Positions 1-5,415 of a stretch of 5,415 nucleotides of DNA are shown in pieces. The DNA comes from Peptostreptococcaceae bacterium (GTDB lineage Bacteria; Bacillota; Clostridia; Peptostreptococcales; Anaerovoracaceae). The DNA is taken from assembly GCA_016650115.1 (NCBI GenBank), contig JAENWI010000114.1, positions 1 through 5,415 on the forward strand, read 5' to 3'. Under the pieces are notes generated by a model. The model worked only from the letters and a program-made list of their open reading frames with translations. It did no database searches and was not told the DNA's origin. A program made the translations under genes and the position numbers. The stretch's first letter is position 1. Every line of letters starts with the position of its first letter.

Positions 1-3
1 AGA

Positions 4-32
4 ATATAGGGTAAAAAGTATAATATATGTAC
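4..32 (+). repeat. Left terminal inverted-repeat arm
   Basis: This arm has two blocks, ATATAGGGTAA (4-14) and TATAATATATGTAC (19-32), separated by 4 nt. Both blocks occur without a mismatch, in inverted orientation, at the right edge (5402-5412 and 5382-5395), where the spacer is 6 nt. Two exact blocks of 11 and 14 nt in the same order are unlikely by chance, even in AT-rich DNA. It is probably the binding arm and end-recognition site for GmtY/GmtZ. The exact cleavage position cannot be determined from the window. Confidence 0.8.
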
Positions 33-57
33 TTAAAGCCATATAATTAAAGGGCTT

Positions 58-96
58 GAGATATATTATATATAATATATCTGTATAATATATCTC
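58..96. repeat. Subterminal palindrome and TATAATATAT repeat cluster
   Basis: Positions 59-82 form a perfect 24-bp palindrome (half-site AGATATATTATA). An extra copy of its right half, ATAATATATCTC, lies at 85-96 and can pair with 58-69 instead. The core TATAATATAT is the second block of the terminal repeat. It occurs at 61-70 (minus), 71-80 (plus) and 84-93 (plus), besides 19-28 in the left arm. The cluster lies 26 bp inside the left repeat and has no equal at the right end. It could be an accessory binding array that makes the two ends different, a cruciform-prone site, or partly a product of low-complexity AT sequence. Confidence 0.55.
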
Positions 97-110
97 TAAT
101 GTAAAAAACG

Positions 111-168
111 AAAAACACATTCATTTTCGTCCAGAATATCTGGTCTCGAAATAAAGGGATGTGTTTTT
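111..168 (-). terminator. Nested stem-loop, likely operon terminator
   Basis: A perfect 10-bp outer stem pairs AAAAACACAT (111-120) with ATGTGTTTTT (159-168). Inside it are a TTTCG/CGAAA stem (125-129 with 147-151) and an apical CCAGA/TCTGG hairpin with a 3-nt loop (131-143). On the minus strand it lies 27 nt past the stop of the last gene. There, an alternative stem, ACGAAAA/TTTTCGT (positions 130-124 with 114-108), is followed directly by five Ts, as in intrinsic terminators. On the plus strand the outer stem also ends in a T run, so it may work in both directions. The stems are AT-rich, so strength is uncertain. A small structured RNA is an alternative. Confidence 0.55.
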
Positions 169-195
169 TATAGTAATAATACTTATTTTCTATGA

Positions 196-465
196 TTAAA
201 ATAAATTCAGCTGACCTTTTGCTTGGACTTGAGGTTGTAAATTAAGTGCTAAATATACATTATTCCCTATTCGTGAATGTTCTTGTATGATGTCCATACT
301 TTTAAGATCATGGCAAATAGAGTGTATGTTCTGTTTCTTCGCTTCCAAGGCATTTGCCATCTGACTTTGGGTAAGTTCTTTCGTCATCAGTAAAAGAATA
401 ACCTTGTAATGATAAGTAGTCAGATTGAGTGTGGCATATAATTCAAATCTATCTTTTGGCTTCAT
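196..465 (-). CDS. Small winged helix-turn-helix protein, putative regulator
   Basis: This 89-residue protein is probably a DNA-binding regulator. After an N-terminal helix (about 5-29) comes a helix-turn-helix (about 31-57, with LTQSQMANALEAKKQNI as turn and recognition part) and a wing-like strand pair (about 60-74, SRIGNNVYLAL). This is the order seen in short MarR/ArsR-like winged helices. It has no dimerisation extension and no Cys or His metal site. The ATG at 465 is preceded by a good ribosome site, AAGGAG, 5 nt upstream (471-476). The gene follows gmtX on the same strand after a 65-bp gap that holds operator-like GTAAT half-sites, so it may repress itself or the element. It sits where GMT islands carry cargo and could be cargo or a core regulator. 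I do not recognise a named family. Confidence 0.75.
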   Translation of the reverse strand: MKPKDRFELYATLNLTTYHYKVILLLMTKELTQSQMANALEAKKQNIHSICHDLKSMDIIQEHSRIGNNVYLALNLQPQVQAKGQLNLF

Positions 466-488
466 GAGTTCTCCTTATATGTAAACAG

Positions 489-528
489 GTAATAATATAT
501 TATTACTAAAGTAATGTAATGCTATTAC
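489..528 (-). promoter_or_regulatory. Operator-like GTAAT/ATTAC half-site cluster
   Basis: The gap between gmtX and the winged-helix gene contains an 18-bp perfect palindrome at 489-506 (GTAATAATA and its complement). Next to it are GTAAT at 511-515, GTAAT at 516-520 and ATTAC at 524-528, giving five half-sites in 40 bp. The 516-528 pair forms a second inverted site with a 3-nt centre. The stems lack GC, and no T tract follows on the minus strand, so a terminator is less likely than protein binding. It lies 23 bp upstream of the winged-helix start codon, where a promoter and self-binding site would be expected. No convincing -35/-10 pair was found. Confidence 0.45.
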
Positions 529-530
529 CA

Positions 531-1190
531 TCAAATGCCTTTCAGCACCTTATCGATCGCACTGACATATCCGGGTTTGTATACTTGAACACCCTTTTCC
601 TTAACCCTGCCGTAGTCATCAACGGTCCATCCACGATGTTGCATGAAGTCATCAGAAATCGCCTCCCTCAAGGCTTTTATTTCCATCTCTGTAAGGTCAT
701 GTGAAGGAGATACCAAAACGGCATTCTGACCACCGCTTGAGACTTCATCTTTGGACTTACGCATATCTATTGTCAGGGTTTTGTGTTGTTTCAGTAGCGA
801 ATTCTCATTCTTTAGTTTTTTGTTTTCTGCCAAAATCATCCCGACCATCGCTCTGGTTGTCGGATCGGTCACGTTCGCTAAGATTTCATTGTTTAGACCT
901 GTTGGTTGCTGCTTTACAGGCTTTCCGAACGAACTATTGGAGTATTCTGCCCATTTACTTATTAATGCTCTATAATCCGAAGCAGAAGATGTTCTATTAC
1001 GTAATGCTTGTTCGCTAGGGCCTCCTTTATCAGATAACAGACTTGCAATGGTAGTTATTGAAAAATCTTTGACACTAGACTTTGATTGAATTCTACAAGT
1101 TTCATGGATTAGTTCCAGAGTACGTCTTTTACGAACTGATGCCTTCTCGTGAAGTTGAATGTAGAGTTCATCAGGATGTATATTAACCAT
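531..1190 (-). CDS. gmtX: Gamma-mobile-trio protein GmtX
   Basis: This 219-residue protein is the third member of the trio. The N-terminus (about 5-85) has the pattern I associate with GmtX: PDELY, KRRTLELIHETC, KDFSITTIASLL, then GGPSEQALRNRT and YRALISKWAEY. It reads as a helix-turn-helix-like DNA-binding region. A linker follows, then a coiled coil at about 113-137 (AENKKLKNENSLLKQHKTL), then a compact C-terminal region (about 165-219) with HRGWTVDDYGRV. No catalytic motif is visible. The ATG at 1190 lies 12 bp after the gmtZ stop, with GAGG 8 nt upstream, so it is co-transcribed and probably translated with gmtZ. By analogy with TnpC of Tn554 it may bind element DNA and help or orient the recombinases; that role is inferred. 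Family assignment is from memory, without a search. Confidence 0.8.
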   Translation of the reverse strand: MVNIHPDELYIQLHEKASVRKRRTLELIHETCRIQSKSSVKDFSITTIASLLSDKGGPSEQALRNRTSSASDYRALISKWAEYSNSSFGKPVKQQPTGLNNEILANVTDPTTRAMVGMILAENKKLKNENSLLKQHKTLTIDMRKSKDEVSSGGQNAVLVSPSHDLTEMEIKALREAISDDFMQHRGWTVDDYGRVKEKGVQVYKPGYVSAIDKVLKGI

Positions 1191-1202
1191 ATAATCAGCC
1201 TC

Positions 1203-3788
1203 CTATTGCGTTTTATCTATGGTGACTAGTTTATCTGTTTCGATTTGTGGGTTACTGACAGTAACCAAAACAGTGTTGGGGGTATAAACGGCACCTTTCT
1301 GTTCGAGGGCCAAGGCCGGCCCGTTAAGTTTCATAGATTCGATCTCTTCGACAAATTCGTTTGTAAGGCCTATATCTTCAAGTTTTTTTCTTCCAATAGC
1401 ATAGGGTACAGCGTTTTTCAAACTTCCCGCTCGGTTCATCAAAAGCCTCATGAATTGATTTCCTGCTGTCAGTTGTTCTTCGTCCGTCAGCGAGAACATG
1501 ACTGGCTGCTTACCGTTTCTGGCAAGTGTCAGGTCAATGATTTGGGACATTTGAAGGACTGCCTTGCTTGCATCCGTTTCCGGAAATATCTCTGCACCAT
1601 TGCATAGGATTTGAAGTTGCACCAGTTCGTGTTCGGCACTATTGATTGTCAAGCCTATGTCATCCATCGAACCAACAGGAACCAACTGAACGCCTTCTTC
1701 GGAAGTTTTATTTTGTATTAGTTTTATACACTTATCAACAAGCCGAAGTGTTGCATTGTAATCGTTGGCTAGTTTATCGTTCTTCTGTACCTCCTGTATG
1801 TGTAACTTCTCAAAATTCAACAACTTACTCTGATCTGTAAATATCTGTTCGTCGACTTCGCATTCATACTTACGATTCTCAAGTCTTTCAATCTCGTTCT
1901 GATAATAAAGCACCCTTTTCCCGGTTTCGCCCATGTTGTAACCGATGGTATTGAAATGGTGTACCAAACCCGGTAGGAAGGCAGGTCCGGTTAAGAACCA
2001 TCGGCATCTTACGCAGTTCTGCTCTGGGAATCCCGGTACAGGGCCGATGGTGGCCTTGCCTGTATCATCACCAACAAAAACACCTCCACAATCACATCCA
2101 AAATTCCCTTTGGGACAAATGCCTTTGTCACCGATAATAATACTTGCACCTGATTGTTGAGCATGTATAACCGCTTGAATAGCGACAGGGTCATTGATTG
2201 CGATACTGGTCTCAAGTTGTTCGTATTTTGCATCTCTTATAAATCTACCGAAGGATGCCTTGTCGTTCTCTAGAATATTATGTTCCGCTTGGTTCATCTT
2301 GTCGGTCACATACGAAATGCCTGCTTTCGTATAATACAGGGTCATAATAAGTCTTGCATGTCCTGCAATCGCCTTAGACAGTATGGGCATCGGAACCCCG
2401 CCTTCCAGGGCGTATGCGGTTATTAAAGACACCCTCAACGAGTGGAGAGGGTATAACGTAGTTTCCTTGTTCTTAATGAACCGAATGGATTTTTCTCCCT
2501 CTGAAGCCCCGTATGTTTTTATTTTGTATTCCAATTCAGCAAGCGCTTTATGCCACAGTGGAGCAAGGCCTTCTTTACGCATTGGAAGATGTCTCTCTCC
2601 CTGAGCAGAAGGGTTTCTAAAGAGAAAAGTTGTCGAACCCATTCGTTTGAGGATTTTCATGTCTTTGACATGTCCGATGTGGTTTGTTTTTAGATCCGTC
2701 CAAGGCGTAGGCTTGTCTACAGAATTGTACTTCTGCTGCCAATCACGCAGTTTTGCAAGCCAGTACTGACATTCCTCATATTGCCACGGGATTTCGTAGC
2801 CCTTATGGTCTTCCTCTTTGTTGATGTCGGCTGTTTTGTTTGTGTTGACATAAAAGCCTGTCATTTCCATCTTGGAGGTAGGGTCGTCGAACTTTCTCAA
2901 GACACCTTTTTCAAAAGGATTGTCTTTACCCCCTTTACTTAGCGGTGAATCATTCAAAACCCAATGGCCGGGCTTTTTTCTACCCTTTTGAACATACTTG
3001 TACGTATCCATTTCACCGCTGTCTAGCATCCTCACTTGGTATGTCCTGAGGGGCAGCAAGAGTTTGGTCAACAGGGCTACAGACACTATAGGGGACCACA
3101 ACTCATAAACCACATCCGGAAGACCTTTAATGTCCCTTTCATACTTCGTTGATTCCCTTTTTCTAAAGACGCAATCAGGGTCATTTACATCAACGAGAGA
3201 TTCATCGACCATAAACCAGTCACCGCCATTTCGGGTTGAATCAGTTGCTTCTTGAGCAAATTGCCAGTCTTTGAAATGAACAGCGTTAGCGGGACATAAA
3301 ATCGAACGTAAATCCTTGATGTATCTGTAGGGCAGAACGTTTTTGTCAGACTCATTAAGACTAGAACTACTCACGTAATCAGGAATAAATTTTGTCAACG
3401 GATTATGAAATTCATTAGGTATCCGCTTAACTCCTAGATCATCTTCAACAGAGAATTTTTCCAAAAGCACCCATTCTATAAACGAAACAACATGATTTGC
3501 GTCTCTAAGCGTAGTGTTGTTATTACCACGGTGCGAAAAACAGATTTCATAAAAGTCTGGTGCTTGATATTGTGTGTTAAGAAATGTTTGAAGATCTCTA
3601 GGGATGTTTGTTTTTATGAAATAGAATTTAAAAAAATTCCCCAATCCAGTCAAAGCACCCTGTTTGCCTCTAACCTTTGTCTTAAGCCATTCTTCAGCAA
3701 GTGATCGCCATTCCTCTAAGTTTTGATCTAATTCAAGAACCCACTTAAGAGTGACATCTTTTGTTTGTCCCATATTCTTTCTTGCCAT
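1203..3788 (-). CDS. gmtZ: Gamma-mobile-trio integrase GmtZ, large tyrosine recombinase
   Basis: This 861-residue protein is a divergent tyrosine recombinase. The first catalytic Arg is probably R248 (LLLPLRTYQVRML). The HxxR motif is H449-R452 (PLHSLRVSL), the second His is H477 (AGHARL), and the nucleophile is likely Y486, nine residues later (TLYYTK). An insert of about 200 residues separates R248 from HxxR, far longer than in phage integrases. After the catalytic core comes a Cys-rich segment (C558, C565, C567, C592, C595, H610/H611) that may bind zinc, then a coiled-coil stretch (about 627-680) and a long C-terminal tail. I recall relatives described as VPA1269 family. The ATG at 3788 directly follows the gmtY TAG; GGGAG lies 7 nt upstream, inside gmtY. 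The first Arg is the least certain residue. It likely acts with GmtY on the element ends. Confidence 0.85.
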   Translation of the reverse strand: MARKNMGQTKDVTLKWVLELDQNLEEWRSLAEEWLKTKVRGKQGALTGLGNFFKFYFIKTNIPRDLQTFLNTQYQAPDFYEICFSHRGNNNTTLRDANHVVSFIEWVLLEKFSVEDDLGVKRIPNEFHNPLTKFIPDYVSSSSLNESDKNVLPYRYIKDLRSILCPANAVHFKDWQFAQEATDSTRNGGDWFMVDESLVDVNDPDCVFRKRESTKYERDIKGLPDVVYELWSPIVSVALLTKLLLPLRTYQVRMLDSGEMDTYKYVQKGRKKPGHWVLNDSPLSKGGKDNPFEKGVLRKFDDPTSKMEMTGFYVNTNKTADINKEEDHKGYEIPWQYEECQYWLAKLRDWQQKYNSVDKPTPWTDLKTNHIGHVKDMKILKRMGSTTFLFRNPSAQGERHLPMRKEGLAPLWHKALAELEYKIKTYGASEGEKSIRFIKNKETTLYPLHSLRVSLITAYALEGGVPMPILSKAIAGHARLIMTLYYTKAGISYVTDKMNQAEHNILENDKASFGRFIRDAKYEQLETSIAINDPVAIQAVIHAQQSGASIIIGDKGICPKGNFGCDCGGVFVGDDTGKATIGPVPGFPEQNCVRCRWFLTGPAFLPGLVHHFNTIGYNMGETGKRVLYYQNEIERLENRKYECEVDEQIFTDQSKLLNFEKLHIQEVQKNDKLANDYNATLRLVDKCIKLIQNKTSEEGVQLVPVGSMDDIGLTINSAEHELVQLQILCNGAEIFPETDASKAVLQMSQIIDLTLARNGKQPVMFSLTDEEQLTAGNQFMRLLMNRAGSLKNAVPYAIGRKKLEDIGLTNEFVEEIESMKLNGPALALEQKGAVYTPNTVLVTVSNPQIETDKLVTIDKTQ

Positions 3789-5276
3789 CTATTTTCTCCC
3801 TGTCATGTAACGTCTTTGTAGTTGTTTTTCCTCGCCGAACCATGCATCTATTTCGGTTTTCATAGGAAGTTTGAATCCGTCCTCTAAAGATGCAGTTGCA
3901 CTATTGAGCTTTGCCGTGACATCGGCAACAGTCGGTTCGGTATATACTTTTTGTGATTCGATTGACTTGTGGTGCATTGCCACCTGGTTGATCCTATCAT
4001 CTATGCCTGCGTTTTTGAGACGCTGACCATAGGCGTGTCTATGACCGTGTGGAGTAGTCCCATATTTTTTTCCAACAACCAAGCCAATCTTTTCAACCGC
4101 CTTTTCATGCGATTCCCTTTGTGCTCTTAATGGCATCATTTCACCTTTGTATTTTGGATGATGATTCACAAAAGCAAAGGGGTGAGCATCCGGTATGCTC
4201 TCGCGTAGCCTTTGGGCCATGTACATTTTCCAGACGTGCATGAAGATATAGCCCCATTCCTTTGAAATCCAATAGACATGCATATATTTATCTTCATCGT
4301 TGTCGAGCCGGGGTTCTTTCCAACCTGCAAATCGCTTGTCATTGCCGGAATACTTGTTGCGGGGTAAGAGACCATATTTCAGCAGCAAATAAGTCCCTCT
4401 ATCGCTTATGTATTTGCCGTTTGTAGGGTTTTTGAAATCCCTTGGGGCCTTCCCTTCGCTTGGGTGATAAATCCTCACGACAGCCAGTTCGGGGTCTTCT
4501 GAATCGGCATATACATCTTGTATCCACAAATGAAAAACCTCGCTGTGCCTTAGTCCGCCACCATGCATGAGTATTGTGATTGCAATGTCCCGCCAGTTGT
4601 ACCGGCCAATGAGATCTAAATACTTGTTCTTTCGCGTTTTCTTAAAACCTTCCCAAAGCAAATTATGGATCTGATCTTCTGGAAATGCTTTTGTACCTCC
4701 GTGTGCGGAATAAGGCTTTCTGAGATTGATGACATTGCGTACCTGTTTCGCCGTCTCCGCCATTTCATGAACGTCATCCAAATGTCCCAGAAAAGAGTGG
4801 TGGCTCTTGTTGATTTGTGCCATCCAGTTGAGTCTCTGTTCATAACTGGTAGCCGTTCTCCAGGGGTTTAACTGTGCAACACCATATTCCTCATACATCC
4901 AATCCGAAAAGCCGTTCAATGCCGTCAAAAGCATGTTTGCGGTTTCCGTTCTCTTCGGAATCCAGTACAACCCAGAAGGGTCAAGACCTTCCTCGTTGAT
5001 AGTACCTGAATATGTTGCCTTTGTGAATGTTTCAAAGAAGTCTTTTGCGGAGGTGTAGTTGTATTGATTGGCTTCCATGTAATCAAGCATCAATCCCACA
5101 GCCTGTATCAACTTACTGTGCCAAGTTCTGCTTTTCCAGTGATACTTTAATTGATATTCATGAAGTTGTTCCAATACTTGCACTATGCCATCATGTTCAA
5201 TCAAAAGGGATGGTAGGTTTATGCTCTTTGCCGAATTGTCTCTATAGGTTTGTGTTGCTATACGTACGTGTTTCAT
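3789..5276 (-). CDS. gmtY: Gamma-mobile-trio tyrosine recombinase GmtY
   Basis: This 495-residue protein is a tyrosine site-specific recombinase with a complete set of likely catalytic residues. R243 lies in GGGLRHSEVFHLW, K276 may be the beta-hairpin Lys, H410-x-x-R413 lies in TPHGHRHAYG, H436 in VAMHHKSI, and Y445 in KVYTEP, nine residues after H436 as is usual. The usual Gly before the second His is replaced by His435. Residues about 25-180 would be the core-binding domain. It is longer than a typical phage integrase (about 350-400 aa), mostly at the N-terminus. The ATG at 5276 has a strong ribosome site, GAGGTG, 5 nt upstream (5282-5287). It is the first gene of the operon, next to the right end, and cuts and rejoins DNA at the ends by a covalent 3'-phosphotyrosine intermediate, as the family does. 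Confidence 0.9.
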   Translation of the reverse strand: MKHVRIATQTYRDNSAKSINLPSLLIEHDGIVQVLEQLHEYQLKYHWKSRTWHSKLIQAVGLMLDYMEANQYNYTSAKDFFETFTKATYSGTINEEGLDPSGLYWIPKRTETANMLLTALNGFSDWMYEEYGVAQLNPWRTATSYEQRLNWMAQINKSHHSFLGHLDDVHEMAETAKQVRNVINLRKPYSAHGGTKAFPEDQIHNLLWEGFKKTRKNKYLDLIGRYNWRDIAITILMHGGGLRHSEVFHLWIQDVYADSEDPELAVVRIYHPSEGKAPRDFKNPTNGKYISDRGTYLLLKYGLLPRNKYSGNDKRFAGWKEPRLDNDEDKYMHVYWISKEWGYIFMHVWKMYMAQRLRESIPDAHPFAFVNHHPKYKGEMMPLRAQRESHEKAVEKIGLVVGKKYGTTPHGHRHAYGQRLKNAGIDDRINQVAMHHKSIESQKVYTEPTVADVTAKLNSATASLEDGFKLPMKTEIDAWFGEEKQLQRRYMTGRK

Positions 5277-5300
5277 GAATCCACCTCACTTATCAAATAG

Positions 5301-5333
5301 ATGTATTATATATATTACCCTATATTTTCATAT
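5301..5333 (-). promoter_or_regulatory. Putative gmtY-Z-X promoter overlapping a third terminal-repeat copy
   Basis: On the minus strand a perfect TATAAT (-10) lies at 5310-5305, about 29 bp before the gmtY start codon. Only weak -35 candidates exist around 5328-5334 (such as ATATGA with a 17-nt spacer). The same DNA holds a third copy of the terminal repeat in the same orientation as the right end: ATATAGGGTAA (5325-5315), a 4-nt spacer as at the left end, and TATAATACAT (5310-5301), which matches 9 of 10 bases of the second block. A protein binding the ends would therefore also cover this promoter. The promoter call rests on one hexamer and its position; the repeat match is direct. Confidence 0.55.
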
Positions 5334-5344
5334 AAATCAATCAA

Positions 5345-5379
5345 AAAAAGACGTTATACATTACATATAACATCTTTTT
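5345..5379. terminator. Bidirectional hairpin terminator at right end
   Basis: The arms AAAAAGA-C-GTTATA (5345-5358) and TATAAC-A-TCTTTTT (5366-5379) pair over 14 positions with one mismatch and a 7-nt loop. Read on the minus strand, the mismatch becomes a U-G wobble and the stem is followed by a run of seven Ts. On the plus strand it ends in five Ts. It lies between the right terminal repeat and the gmtY promoter. It could therefore stop transcripts entering from flanking host DNA before they reach the recombinase operon. It is AT-rich, so its efficiency is uncertain. Confidence 0.55.
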
Positions 5380-5381
5380 GG

Positions 5382-5412
5382 GTACATATATTATATAATT
5401 CTTACCCTATAT
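5382..5412 (-). repeat. Right terminal inverted-repeat arm
   Basis: On the minus strand this reads ATATAGGGTAA (5412-5402), a 6-nt spacer, then TATAATATATGTAC (5395-5382). Both blocks are identical to the left arm at 4-32; only the spacer differs in length and sequence. It ends 3 bp before the window edge, mirroring the 3 bp outside the left arm. It lies 106 bp upstream of gmtY. It is the likely second end-recognition site for the recombinases. Confidence 0.8.
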
Positions 5413-5415
5413 AAT

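Larger units (their letters stand above)
1..5415. mobile_element. Compact GMT-type (two tyrosine recombinase) mobile element
   Basis: Seen: an operon with two tyrosine recombinases and an accessory DNA-binding-like protein fills the window, and near-identical inverted repeats lie within 3 bp of both window edges (4-32 and 5382-5412). Known: the gammaproteobacterial Gamma-Mobile-Trio (GmtY, GmtZ, GmtX) marks mobile genomic islands that normally carry cargo genes. Inferred: the window is a nearly complete element whose tips lie at or just beyond the terminal repeats. Only one small extra gene lies between gmtX and the left end, so it appears cargo-poor. No flanking host DNA is present, so the target site, any target duplication and the exact ends cannot be read here. 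Confidence 0.72.

Noticed and set aside
36..57. Short hairpin AAGCC/GGCTT with a 12-nt loop next to the left terminal repeat.
   Set aside because: Only 5 bp of stem and no clean T tract; too weak to call as a terminator.
1..195. CRISPR array or tRNA-type attachment site in the left AT-rich end.
   Set aside because: The repeats are short, palindromic and irregular with no spacers, and no tRNA cloverleaf or 3' tRNA fragment is visible.
192..245. Plus-strand mini-ORF of 17 codons opposite the end of the winged-helix gene.
   Set aside because: No ribosome site, antisense to a better-supported gene, and no recognisable sequence.
519..2604. Plus-strand open frames (60-120 codons) opposite gmtX and gmtZ.
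   Set aside because: They are antisense shadows of long, motif-bearing minus-strand genes, lack ribosome sites and have low-complexity or Cys-rich translations with no family resemblance.
4166..4843. Minus-strand frames of 69 and 75 codons inside gmtY.
   Set aside because: They are alternative frames of the recombinase gene; their composition is unlike a real protein.
5277..5415. Target-site duplication flanking the element.
   Set aside because: The 3 bp outside the two arms (AGA and AAT) do not match as direct repeats, and no host flank is present to judge it.

Overview
The window looks like one compact mobile DNA element, about 5.4 kb long, seen almost exactly from end to end. Four genes lie head to tail on the minus strand and fill about 87% of it. 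Three of them (219, 861 and 495 aa, at 531-5276) match what I recall of the Gamma-Mobile-Trio (GMT) proteins GmtX, GmtZ and GmtY. In gammaproteobacteria such as Vibrio these proteins define mobile islands that usually carry defence, effector or resistance cargo. A low-to-moderate GC content, ATG starts with good Shine-Dalgarno sequences and the GMT family itself suggest a gammaproteobacterium (Vibrio/Shewanella/Alteromonadales type). The host is inferred, not proved.

Layout, left to right. 1-195: AT-rich left end with a terminal inverted-repeat arm (4-32), a 24-bp perfect palindrome with extra copies of its half (58-96), and a terminator-like stem-loop (111-168). 196-465: small winged-helix protein. 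466-530: intergenic gap packed with five GTAAT/ATTAC half-sites. 531-1190: gmtX. 1203-3788: gmtZ. 3789-5276: gmtY, which abuts gmtZ with no gap. 5277-5415: right end with the putative operon promoter, a third copy of the terminal repeat lying on that promoter, a hairpin terminator facing both ways, and the right terminal inverted-repeat arm (5382-5412).

How it may work. GmtY and GmtZ both show the R...HxxR...H...Y residues of tyrosine recombinases, so two such enzymes are made from one operon. GmtX has an N-terminal DNA-binding-like region and a coiled coil. The organisation resembles TnpA-TnpB-TnpC of Tn554-type transposons. The most notable observation is a bipartite repeat, ATATAGGGTAA, then 4-6 nt, then TATAATATATGTAC. 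It occurs inverted at both window edges and again, slightly degenerate, over the gmtY promoter. This suggests that the recombination machinery binds the ends and also controls its own synthesis. No recognisable cargo is present apart from the small winged-helix gene, so this may be a minimal GMT element.
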